From Yokenella regensburgei ATCC 49455 (GTDB lineage Bacteria; Pseudomonadota; Gammaproteobacteria; Enterobacterales; Enterobacteriaceae): a DNA stretch of 64,000 bases. Numbering within the stretch: the stretch's first letter is position 1; every line of letters begins with the position of its first letter. Position numbers and translations under genes: made by a program. The notes beneath the pieces were generated by a model. That model was not told where the DNA came from, searched no databases, and worked only from the letters and a program-made list of their open reading frames with translations. The stretch is taken from NCBI RefSeq assembly GCF_000735455.1, contig NZ_JMPS01000023.1:1-64000 (forward strand). Reading direction: 5' to 3'. Below, in pieces: positions 55,119 through 62,915 of this stretch.

Positions 55119-56810
55119 TTACTCCTTATCGGCGGCGTCTGGCAGCTGCCAGAAATCAAAAAAGTTAAACCAGTCCAGCGGCGACAGCAGCGCGTAATGT
55201 TCAAGACGTGCGGCGTAGCGGTGGATGGCCTGCTCCAGCGCGGCCTGGCGCTCGGCGCGCGGCAGCAGGAGCGGGTCGGCGAACGGTTCGCAGTGGATGT
55301 TAAGTACGCCCTGCTGGCGTAGTGCAAAAATCAGCAGCACCGGGCAGCGCAGAATCGAGGCGAGAATAAACGGTCCCTGGGCGAACGGTGCCGGCTGGCC
55401 CATAAACGGGCTCCAGGTGACTCGGAAATCGCCGCCGCGCTGCGGGTTGACCGCAATACGATCGCCGACGATGGCTACCCATTCACCGCGTTCGAGCTTC
55501 TCTTTCAGCATGATGGCGGTTTCCGGGCCGATGTCGTTCACCGGTAACAGGTTCACTCCGGCTTCCGGGGCCATCTCTTCCATGATTTGCTTAAAGCGCT
55601 GAGCGTTCTCGCTGAACACCAGCGCGTTGATAGGGCTGGTACCTTTTAGGCTCGCCAGCGCCCGACAGGCTTCAACGTCGCCAAGATGCGAGGCCAGCAG
55701 CAGTTTGCCCTGCGGTTTATCGAGTGCCAGCGTGGCTTCGGCTCCTGGAGCAAAGACCACGTCGCGGCCAAAGTGCAGTTCACCGCGCCAGCTGGCTATC
55801 TTATCCAGCATGGCGTTGGCGAAGCGCAGGAAATGGTGATAGCTGTTGAAGGGCTTTGGCACCGGCATCTGCCGGGCGGCAAGCTGCAGGCGCACCCGCG
55901 CGAGCCAGTTCTGCGAGGCCTGGCGGGCGCGGGTCGCGCTCAGCCAGTAGACGGCAACCACCGGCCACAGCAGCACGGTAAACGCGTTGCGCCCGAGCAG
56001 CCGCCAGACGGTGAGCATAAAGCGCATCCCCCACAGACCCTTGACCTCTTTCTGCTGCGCCCAGTGCGATGAACGACGGCGCAGCAGCAGGGAAGGAATG
56101 CGCGGCAGCATGCCGAAGAACAGCCGGGTGTGCATCAATGAGATGCGCACGTTGTCCTTCAGGGCGTCGAAGTGCGACAGTCCATCCTCGGGATAGGTCA
56201 CCCGGGTGGGAACAAAATAGCTGGTGTTACCCTGCCAGTAGAGGCGAACCATCACCTCGGTATCGAAGTCCATCCGTTTGCCGATCTTCACCCGGCGCGC
56301 CAGCTGCAGCGTTGGGGCGACCGGATAAACGCGAAAGCCGCACATGCTGTCTTTCAGCTGTAGCGACAGGGTCTCAATCCACACCCAGACGTGAGTGACC
56401 CATCGGCCATACAGCCGGGCGCGGGGAATAGAGTCATCATAAATCGGCTGACCGGAAATCAGCGCCTGCGGGTGCTGTTCAGCAAGGGCCAGCATCCGCG
56501 GAATATCTTCGATAGCGTGCTGACCGTCGGCATCCACCTGCACCGCATGGCTGAAGCCCATCTGCTGCGCGGCCTGCAGGCCATGCATCACCGCCGCACC
56601 TTTACCGGCGTTTTGCGCCATACGCAGCACCGTCACGTCGGGCTGCTCTGCGACCAGCGTTTCCAGTACCGTGCGGGTGGCCTCGTCGCTGCCGTCATCG
56701 ACAATAATGCACGACAGGCCGAACGGTGCGAGACGCGCCAGAACCTTCGGCATCATTGCGCCGTGGTTATAGCAGGGGATCAGAATGCAGGGAGAGAACG
56801 CTACTGACAT
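55119..56810 (-). CDS. apeJ: Glycosyltransferase-acyltransferase fusion ApeJ
   Basis: A 563-residue two-domain protein. Residues about 1-240 are a GT2-type glycosyltransferase (I-P-C-Y-N-H, V-D-D-G-S-D-E, Q-V-D-A-D-G-Q-H). Residues about 320-555 resemble the LpxL/HtrB-like lysophospholipid acyltransferase family (L-L-L-A-S-H-L-G-D-V-E, G-D-R-I-A-V). The fusion suggests it builds the lipid anchor by joining a sugar or head group and an acyl chain. The start overlaps apeI by 10 nt. Confidence 0.85.
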   Translation of the reverse strand: MSVAFSPCILIPCYNHGAMMPKVLARLAPFGLSCIIVDDGSDEATRTVLETLVAEQPDVTVLRMAQNAGKGAAVMHGLQAAQQMGFSHAVQVDADGQHAIEDIPRMLALAEQHPQALISGQPIYDDSIPRARLYGRWVTHVWVWIETLSLQLKDSMCGFRVYPVAPTLQLARRVKIGKRMDFDTEVMVRLYWQGNTSYFVPTRVTYPEDGLSHFDALKDNVRISLMHTRLFFGMLPRIPSLLLRRRSSHWAQQKEVKGLWGMRFMLTVWRLLGRNAFTVLLWPVVAVYWLSATRARQASQNWLARVRLQLAARQMPVPKPFNSYHHFLRFANAMLDKIASWRGELHFGRDVVFAPGAEATLALDKPQGKLLLASHLGDVEACRALASLKGTSPINALVFSENAQRFKQIMEEMAPEAGVNLLPVNDIGPETAIMLKEKLERGEWVAIVGDRIAVNPQRGGDFRVTWSPFMGQPAPFAQGPFILASILRCPVLLIFALRQQGVLNIHCEPFADPLLLPRAERQAALEQAIHRYAARLEHYALLSPLDWFNFFDFWQLPDAADKE

Positions 56811-57154
56811 AGACGGATCTTCCCGCTGCTGGCGGTGTGACGGGCGTCGCCTTCGTGGCGCTGGAAGCTGAAGGTCAGCATTTGCTTCGCTTCCAGCCAC
56901 TTCAGCGTCAGGGTGACGGTGGTGTCAGGCAGCAGCGGCGCCTGAAACTTGACGTTCTGAATGCTGTGAAAACGAAAACCGGGCGCCAGCAGGGTGGTGG
57001 CATAGTGCATCACCCACTCCAGCTGGGCGACGCCGGGCAGCAGCGGCTGTACGGCGAAATGGCCCTGAAACCAGAAAAGGGCTGGATCGAGATGCAGCAC
57101 AATCTCCGTCTCCCCGCCCGGCACCTGCTGGCGCTGAATTTCATTAGGTTTCAT
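56801..57154 (-). CDS. apeI: Hotdog-fold dehydratase subunit ApeI
   Basis: A 117-residue FabA/FabZ-like protein with F-Q-G-H-F-A-V-Q-P-L-L-P-G-V-A-Q, which holds the catalytic His. It is the partner of ApeP in the heteromeric dehydratase. The start overlaps apeH by 11 nt. Confidence 0.87.
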   Translation of the reverse strand: MKPNEIQRQQVPGGETEIVLHLDPALFWFQGHFAVQPLLPGVAQLEWVMHYATTLLAPGFRFHSIQNVKFQAPLLPDTTVTLTLKWLEAKQMLTFSFQRHEGDARHTASSGKIRLCQ

Positions 57155-58502
57155 CAAATAACTCCTGTAACTGAGCATAAACGCGCTTGTTCATGCTGTT
57201 GACCGGGATCTCGTCCAGCACCCGCCAGTAGCGGGGGATGGCTACCGGCTCAAGCCACGGCAGCAGCGCCCGGCGCCAGGACAGCTCCAGCGCTTTGCTG
57301 TGCGTCTCCTGCCAGCGGTGGTGGAGAGCGTCATCCAGCACCAGCAGCACGCCAATGCCCTGACGACCTCCGCGGGCGACAGGGATAGCCGCCGCTTCAC
57401 GGATCCCTTCGAGATCGGTCAAACGCCGTTCCACCTCGCTCAGTGAAATACGTTTCTCTTCAATTTTCACGACCCGCCCGCGACGTCCGGCAAGGCGGAA
57501 ACGCCCGTCGTCGTTGAAGTGCAGCACGTCGTCAAGCAGCAGGCCGTCGGCATCGGCGATAAGCGAAGATCGTGCGCGAAAGGCATCGCCTTCCGGGGTT
57601 ATCTGCACGCCGGGGAAGGGGAGCCACGGAATGTCGTCCTGCTGACGGTAACGCCAGGCGAGGATCCCGGTTTCGGTGCTGCCGTAAATTTCGTCCGGCC
57701 AGATACCAGACCAGGACTGCGAATCGGTTACGTCCTGCCAGGGCAGCATACCGCCCGCGGAGAGGATCATTTCTATCGGCGGCGGCGCAAGCTGGTGGTC
57801 AAGGCGTTTCAGGAACGCCGGACTGCTGACAAACAGATAGCGGTGCTGCGGGCTAATCGCTGCCAGCTGTTCGGCGTAGTAGAGCATGGCTGCGTGCAGC
57901 GGTAGCCCCAGCGCCATCGGCAGGAAAATACGGAAGGTCAGGCCATAGAGGTGCTGCGGCACCACGGAGGCCACCACCCGGCAACCCACCAGACGTTCAG
58001 CGAAACGCGTGCCAAGCAGGGCGGCTTCCGCATCGAGGATGGCGATGGTTTTTACCACCCGTTTCGGTTGCCCGGTTGAGCCAGAGGTGAACAGCTCGAC
58101 AAAAGCATCGGTGGCTATGGCTGGCAGCGCGGTTGCTGGTGCCTTAGCGCATTTCGCGGAATCAACCAGCAGCTGCGGGCCGTGCCACGCCAGCGGGCTG
58201 TCGCTCAATACGCCGTCGAACAGCGCGCGCTGCTCGTCCAGCAGCGAAGCGCGGCAGTGGCCGGGGATAACCGGTGTTTTACCCGCATGCAACGTCGCCA
58301 GCAGCGCGACGATAAACAGATAGCTGTTCTCAAAGCACAGCGCCCAGCGGGAGCCTTCCTGTTTATTCAGGTCTGCGAGCAGCATCGCGACGTCGTAGCG
58401 CAGCTGAGCCAGAGTCCAGCTGTGATCGCCAAGCCAGGCGATGACGGTTTCATCACTGCGCGGGGCGCAAAGCCACTGCGACAGGGGAAGCGTCTGATTC
58501 AT
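57144..58502 (-). CDS. apeH: Acyl-ACP ligase ApeH (AMP-binding)
   Basis: A 452-residue ANL-superfamily adenylating enzyme. The AMP-binding motif F-T-S-G-S-T-G-Q-P-K is near residue 125 and Y-G-S-T-E-T-G near 270, with a short C-terminal domain. It activates the aromatic starter (4-hydroxybenzoate in E. coli) and loads it onto an APE carrier protein. The ATGA start overlaps the apeG stop. Confidence 0.88.
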   Translation of the reverse strand: MNQTLPLSQWLCAPRSDETVIAWLGDHSWTLAQLRYDVAMLLADLNKQEGSRWALCFENSYLFIVALLATLHAGKTPVIPGHCRASLLDEQRALFDGVLSDSPLAWHGPQLLVDSAKCAKAPATALPAIATDAFVELFTSGSTGQPKRVVKTIAILDAEAALLGTRFAERLVGCRVVASVVPQHLYGLTFRIFLPMALGLPLHAAMLYYAEQLAAISPQHRYLFVSSPAFLKRLDHQLAPPPIEMILSAGGMLPWQDVTDSQSWSGIWPDEIYGSTETGILAWRYRQQDDIPWLPFPGVQITPEGDAFRARSSLIADADGLLLDDVLHFNDDGRFRLAGRRGRVVKIEEKRISLSEVERRLTDLEGIREAAAIPVARGGRQGIGVLLVLDDALHHRWQETHSKALELSWRRALLPWLEPVAIPRYWRVLDEIPVNSMNKRVYAQLQELFDET

Positions 58503-59080
58503 GGTGTGTCTCTTTTCATGACCTGGCGGCGAATCAGCCATTCGCCCGCCATCAGTGCGCCCATCAGCAAATAGGACAGCATCCCGTTCCAGGTGGTCCA
58601 CATTCGCATATCGCCGTGCAGGGCGGTAAAGAGCGCGATAGTTCCGTTAAAAATGAAGAAGAGGCACCAGATTTGCGTCACACGACGGGTGTAGCGTACG
58701 CCCTGCGGGGGGAGATCGGGGGTGCGCAAACGCGCCAGTCTTTCGACCAGCGGCATGGCGCTCCACAGCGACCCACCAAAGACGCTGAGCATCACCGCAT
58801 TAACCACGACCGGATAAAACAGCAGCAACTGGTGGGTTTTCAGCAGTACGCTTGCCACGCACAGCGCGATGCCCGCCAGCGCCACGCTCTGCATGACAAA
58901 GCGCATCGGCCCGGCATTTTTCCGCGCCTGGCGTAAGCGTAAAACCAGCAGCAGTGCCATCAGCGGCAGCAGCCAGTGCAAACTGTTGTGTGCCAGACCA
59001 AACCAGATGACAAACGGCCAGGCCAGCAGCAGCGCCCCGGTCGCTACCTGAACGACAGGCAGCGTTCTGAAGCCTCGCAT
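58499..59080 (-). CDS. apeG: COG4648 family membrane protein ApeG
   Basis: A 193-residue inner membrane protein with about five or six helices, corresponding to the COG4648 protein of aryl polyene clusters. No catalytic motif is visible; its role is not established. It starts 4 nt after the apeF stop codon. Confidence 0.8.
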   Translation of the reverse strand: MRGFRTLPVVQVATGALLLAWPFVIWFGLAHNSLHWLLPLMALLLVLRLRQARKNAGPMRFVMQSVALAGIALCVASVLLKTHQLLLFYPVVVNAVMLSVFGGSLWSAMPLVERLARLRTPDLPPQGVRYTRRVTQIWCLFFIFNGTIALFTALHGDMRMWTTWNGMLSYLLMGALMAGEWLIRRQVMKRDTP

Positions 59081-59084
59081 GGGA

Positions 59085-59336
59085 TCAGGCGTCTTGCATC
59101 AGACGTTCTACGGCGTCGACGACATCCTGCACCGTACGCACGGCTTTAAACTCTTCCGGTTTGATCTTGATGCCCGTTTTCTTCTGCAGATGCACGATCA
59201 TGTCGACGGCATCAATGCTGTCCAGCTCGAGATCTTCGTACAGGCGTGCCTCGGGGGTAATGTCTTCCGGGGCGAGTTCAAAAAGTTTGCACAGAAGCGC
59301 AGAGACTTCCTGGTAGATAGCGTGTTGTTCTGTCAT
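59085..59336 (-). CDS. apeF: Acyl carrier protein ApeF
   Basis: An 83-residue acyl carrier protein with the phosphopantetheine attachment Ser in L-E-L-D-S-I-D-A-V-D near residue 38. The longer open frame to 59420 overlaps apeE. It is one of two tandem carrier proteins in the cluster. Confidence 0.9.
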   Translation of the reverse strand: MTEQHAIYQEVSALLCKLFELAPEDITPEARLYEDLELDSIDAVDMIVHLQKKTGIKIKPEEFKAVRTVQDVVDAVERLMQDA

Positions 59337-59349
59337 ATCGGACTCGTTA

Positions 59350-59607
59350 TCAGGCGCGTTGTGAGTGAATAAAAGCGGCCAGGGTTGCCACGGAGTAGAA
59401 GTGCTGACGCATCTCTTCACTCTCTGCGGACAGGACGATGCCGTACTGATTTTTCACCGCCAGACCAAGCTCTAATGCGTCGATAGAGTCCAGACCTAAT
59501 CCATCCCCGAACAGCGCAGCATCGGCATCGATGTCGTCCGCGGTCAGTTCGTCCAGATTTAAGGTTTCAATAATAAGATTTTTAATTTCAAGATAAAGCG
59601 CTTGCAT
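59350..59607 (-). CDS. apeE: Acyl carrier protein ApeE
   Basis: An 85-residue acyl carrier protein with attachment Ser in L-G-L-D-S-I-D-A-L-E. ATG 59607 is 7 nt after AGGA; ATG 59610 is an alternative. The start region overlaps the end of apeD by 20 nt. Confidence 0.9.
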   Translation of the reverse strand: MQALYLEIKNLIIETLNLDELTADDIDADAALFGDGLGLDSIDALELGLAVKNQYGIVLSAESEEMRQHFYSVATLAAFIHSQRA

Positions 59608-60400
59608 CATTAAGTCCTGAAAAAGGAGTTTCAACTAATTGTAATTGCTCTAAAAGATGCCGGTTAAGCTGCCTTGCCGCCAGCGCCGGTTCTTGTGTTT
59701 TAGCATCATAATAATCGGTAATGCGTACCCGTTCACCCACCGTGACGGTAAATAGCGGTTTGGCGGGCGGCACGTTATACCATTTGCTCTGTTTATCGAG
59801 CAGGTGTTCACTGCAGCGAATCGCTACAATGCGCAGGTCGCTCTCACAGCGCACGGCGATATTGGCCGCGCCGCGCTGAAGCGACATTTTTTCTCCCGGA
59901 CGGGTACGTGTGCCCTCCGGAAAAATCAGGATAGTGTCACCTTGCGCCAGTCGTTGCTGGCTTTGCGGCAACAGGGCATCGGCCTGGCTGTTGACCAGGT
60001 AATCTGCGGCGCGGATAACGCCACTCATGAAGGGGTTCTTCAGCAGGGCACTCTTAACCAGACAGTCAGTTTCCGGCATCACGGACGCAATCAGCACGTA
60101 ATCAATCAGCGTGGGATGATTCGCCACCACCAGACATCCTCGCTCCTGACGCAAAATTTCAGCGCCCTCGATGCGGTAATCCAGCGCGCCGGTCAGTTTG
60201 GCGACCCGCAGGAAGAGGCGGAAGCTGAAAGAGATGCTGCACCGGGCGATGCGTCGACGGCGGTTATTATTACGCACCGTGAGTAACAGAAGGTTAAACC
60301 AGACCAGCGACAGCAGCAACCCGCCCACGCCAAACAGCGCGAAACACATTCCGGTCATCAGCAGACGCCAGAACTGATTGAGACGGGTGGCCAGGCTCAT
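59588..60400 (-). CDS. apeD: Membrane acyltransferase ApeD (PlsC-like)
   Basis: A 270-residue 1-acylglycerol-3-phosphate acyltransferase-like protein with an N-terminal hydrophobic segment (about 15-45). The catalytic N-H-P-T-L-I-D (HX4D) is near residue 92 and F-P-E-G-T-R near 160. It probably acylates the aryl polyene lipid precursor. ATGA overlap with apeC. Confidence 0.87.
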   Translation of the reverse strand: MSLATRLNQFWRLLMTGMCFALFGVGGLLLSLVWFNLLLLTVRNNNRRRRIARCSISFSFRLFLRVAKLTGALDYRIEGAEILRQERGCLVVANHPTLIDYVLIASVMPETDCLVKSALLKNPFMSGVIRAADYLVNSQADALLPQSQQRLAQGDTILIFPEGTRTRPGEKMSLQRGAANIAVRCESDLRIVAIRCSEHLLDKQSKWYNVPPAKPLFTVTVGERVRITDYYDAKTQEPALAARQLNRHLLEQLQLVETPFSGLNDASALS

Positions 60401-61122
60401 TGCGTGCGGCTCCAGCGCCACTGCAGGTTATCGCCCGCAAGGGTAAAGTCCGGGGTATCACTAAGAACGTGCTGTAAAAATTGCAGGCTCTGCGGCAACG
60501 ATGTTTCTGCGCTTTCGTCTGCCGGCGTTGAGGTGCACTGCAGCGCCTCTCCGGCTTCAAACACCAGCGCGACGGCGTAGGCCCAGGTGGGCATTTGCGG
60601 CGGCAGACCCGGATGATAAAACTCCGGCAAACTGCCGTCAAAATCGACCATCAGCACACGCTTATAGCCCGCCTGCAGCAGGCAGATAACTTCACATAAC
60701 CCCTGCTGGAAGGTGTCACGTCCGGCAGACAACGATGAAGAGACCACCGGTTGTTTTGCCGCGATGGTCAGGTTACCGACGGCGGAGTTGTGTACCGACA
60801 TCGCGAAGTCGGTGGGTGAGACCGCCTGTTCGGTCGCCAGCGCCTGCAGGATGCGGTAGTTGCGCTCCAGTTCGCCGTGGCGGCTGGTGTAGAGCACGGC
60901 GTCGATGGCATGCTGGCGCAGCATGGCCAGCCCGCACTCAACGGCGAGTTTGCTGCCCGAGTTAAGACGTCGGGCGGTCATCATTGGCAATTCGGTCAGT
61001 TTTGCCTGCGCGGCGCTGGGATCGATGGCAAAGGGCTGCCGTGACCATTGCTGCCACTGTGACGTTTCACTCAGTCCAGGCGCTCGTGCCTGCCAGTCGA
61101 TAAGGTTTAATGCAAATTTCAT
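60397..61122 (-). CDS. apeC: Chain length factor-like ketosynthase subunit ApeC
   Basis: A 241-residue truncated beta-ketoacyl synthase homologue, about 60 percent of normal ketosynthase length. Where an active ketosynthase has its Cys it reads S-V-H-N-S-A-V-G-N, so it lacks the nucleophile. This fits ApeC, the non-catalytic partner of ApeO. The start at 61122 is preferred; an ATG at 61158 overlaps apeB. Confidence 0.87.
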   Translation of the reverse strand: MKFALNLIDWQARAPGLSETSQWQQWSRQPFAIDPSAAQAKLTELPMMTARRLNSGSKLAVECGLAMLRQHAIDAVLYTSRHGELERNYRILQALATEQAVSPTDFAMSVHNSAVGNLTIAAKQPVVSSSLSAGRDTFQQGLCEVICLLQAGYKRVLMVDFDGSLPEFYHPGLPPQMPTWAYAVALVFEAGEALQCTSTPADESAETSLPQSLQFLQHVLSDTPDFTLAGDNLQWRWSRTQ

Positions 61123-61142
61123 CAACGTGTGTCCGTTGGATA

Positions 61143-62201
61143 TTAAAACTTCTCGCATATCAATAAAGTATGCCCAACGCCGAGATTATCGAGGCGTTGT
61201 TCCACCCGGAAACCTGCCATTTCCAGATAGCGGTAAAACTTTTCAATGCTGTAAAAACGGCTATTGCCATTGGCCATACAGGTGAAATAGAGCGACGAGG
61301 CGTTCAGGCTGAACGAAGCCGCTTCAAATTTCTGCGCATCCCAGAACAGTTCCATGATGCACAGCCGGGCACCGGGTTTCATCACCGCAGCAATGCGTGT
61401 CAGCATGGCGACAATCTGCTCGGGTGAAAAACAGTCGAGGAACTGGCTCATCCACCAGATATCGGCTTCGCCGGGTAGCGGCGCATCGCTTAGCATATCC
61501 GCCGCATGGAAGCTGATGCGATGAGATAATCCTGCATTTTCGACATTCTGGCGGGCCAGCGCAATTTGTTGTGGCAAATCAAAGATCGTTATCGCGACAT
61601 TTTCATCGAATTTGCAGCAACGCAGCGCCCATTTACCGGTATTTCCGCCGACATCGTACAGGACTCCGGGCAAGCTTGCGAAAATATGCGGCAGTGCGGC
61701 GTTAAAGGCGGCGTCAGAATAGTAGTGATCGAAGGCAAACCAGCTCTCCCGCGCCGGGGACGGCAGCTGCGACAGTACGGGATAAATGGTCTCGGCGTCG
61801 CTGAAGACTTTCAGCCCGGCAGGCTTCGCTGCCTTTAACGCATCGTCGAGGAAATAAAGCCCCTGGTAACACACGTCCTGGGTGAAATCCATGTTCACGC
61901 GGGTCATCGCGTCGTGGAGCAGAAAATGCCCCACCTTCGACAGACAGTAGCGCTCATCTTTACAGGTGACGATGCGACCGCTGAGCCCCATGTCGAGCAG
62001 AACACTCACGGCATACTCATTGAGCGCGCCGTGAGCAACGATCTCGTCGAGCGTTGCTCCTTGTTTTCCCTGCTTATCAAGATAGGCCAGCACGCCCGCG
62101 TTACGCAGGCTGAGTGCGGTTTGAAAGAGCATAGGGGCAAATGCAATACGCTGAGCTTCGGTGATGGCATCAAGCGCGCTGAGGGAGTCCTTTTCGTACA
62201 T
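61143..62201 (-). CDS. apeB: SAM-dependent methyltransferase ApeB
   Basis: A 352-residue O-methyltransferase-type protein: an N-terminal helical dimerisation/winged-helix region (about 1-110) and a Rossmann domain with Y-D-V-G-G-N-T-G-K near 190. The pattern matches small-molecule O-methyltransferases, so methylation of the aryl head group is likely. The ribosome site is weak (AGG 10 nt upstream). It is the first enzyme gene of the long APE operon, 66 bp after the lipoprotein gene with a hairpin between them. Confidence 0.84.
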   Translation of the reverse strand: MYEKDSLSALDAITEAQRIAFAPMLFQTALSLRNAGVLAYLDKQGKQGATLDEIVAHGALNEYAVSVLLDMGLSGRIVTCKDERYCLSKVGHFLLHDAMTRVNMDFTQDVCYQGLYFLDDALKAAKPAGLKVFSDAETIYPVLSQLPSPARESWFAFDHYYSDAAFNAALPHIFASLPGVLYDVGGNTGKWALRCCKFDENVAITIFDLPQQIALARQNVENAGLSHRISFHAADMLSDAPLPGEADIWWMSQFLDCFSPEQIVAMLTRIAAVMKPGARLCIMELFWDAQKFEAASFSLNASSLYFTCMANGNSRFYSIEKFYRYLEMAGFRVEQRLDNLGVGHTLLICEKF

Positions 62202-62235
62202 GCGTGGGCGACCTGTCCTGGGCAAAAAAGAGTTA

Positions 62236-62255
62236 TCGGGCCAAAACTGGCCCGA
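62236..62255 (-). terminator. Hairpin between lipoprotein gene and apeB
   Basis: TCGGGCC (62236-62242) pairs with GGCCCGA (62249-62255); on the minus strand it is followed by TAACTCTTTTTT. It may be a partial terminator that lowers expression of the APE genes relative to the lipoprotein gene. Confidence 0.6.
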
Positions 62256-62267
62256 CTTTAGCGCGAT

Positions 62268-62657
62268 TTATTGTGCCGCGCCGGAGGCCAGATTGATCTG
62301 GATGTCTTTATCGAGGTTACGTACCCAACGGTTGTAGTTTTTGTGAATTTTACCGCCGGAAGCCAGCAGATTGAGGCTGCTGTCGTATTTGATGCTGTAG
62401 CCAGTAGCTGAGTAAGTGATGCGAACTTCAGCAACGTGGTCGCGGTTCTGCTGACGCGCTTTAATCACGCCCGGGCCCGCGTCGTTCATGATCCACTGGC
62501 GCTGTGCGCCCGCTTTCAGAATGGCATTTTTAACCTGTGCTTCGGTATGACCGGCGCTCACGGTTGATTGCACGTTATCAATTGGTGCAGTACGCGCACA
62601 GCCAGCCAGCGCACCCACAACCGCAAAGGCGGCTAACCACTTCATCCACTTTTTCAT
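62268..62657 (-). CDS. Hypothetical lipoprotein preceding the APE genes
   Basis: A 129-residue predicted lipoprotein: lipobox L-A-G-C (Cys21) after a typical signal peptide, then about 100 residues with A-G-H-T-E-A-Q-V-K-N-A-I and V-R-I-T-Y-S-A-T-G-Y. ATG 62657 follows GGAG at 5 nt. It heads the APE transcription unit and is likely part of the cluster, possibly the protein called ApeA, but I am not sure of that name, so no symbol is given. Confidence 0.78.
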   Translation of the reverse strand: MKKWMKWLAAFAVVGALAGCARTAPIDNVQSTVSAGHTEAQVKNAILKAGAQRQWIMNDAGPGVIKARQQNRDHVAEVRITYSATGYSIKYDSSLNLLASGGKIHKNYNRWVRNLDKDIQINLASGAAQ

Positions 62658-62884
62658 AAACACTCCATTTCACAAGAGAAAGACAAAGACTGCAGATCCC
62701 ATCAGGTTGATGCAAATAAAAACACACACAACTTTACACATTGTTGCAGGTACGGCGCAGTTCAATCCGTCGAATTTGAGGACTTTCTGACCGTATTTTC
62801 AGAAGGGGGATCTGAGGGGCTATATAAGTAGCCTAATAACGCTTTTTCGGATAGCCGCGTGAATTGGTGGGGCAGGCAAAAAAA

Positions 62885-62908
62885 AAGCCGGTCATGGCAG
62901 ACCGGCTT
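62885..62908 (-). terminator. Terminator of the HlyD-family gene
   Basis: AAGCCGGTC (62885-62893) pairs with GACCGGCTT (62900-62908); on the minus strand a run of nine T follows. It lies 8 bp past the stop codon at 62916. Confidence 0.92.
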
Positions 62909-62915
62909 CAGAGGA

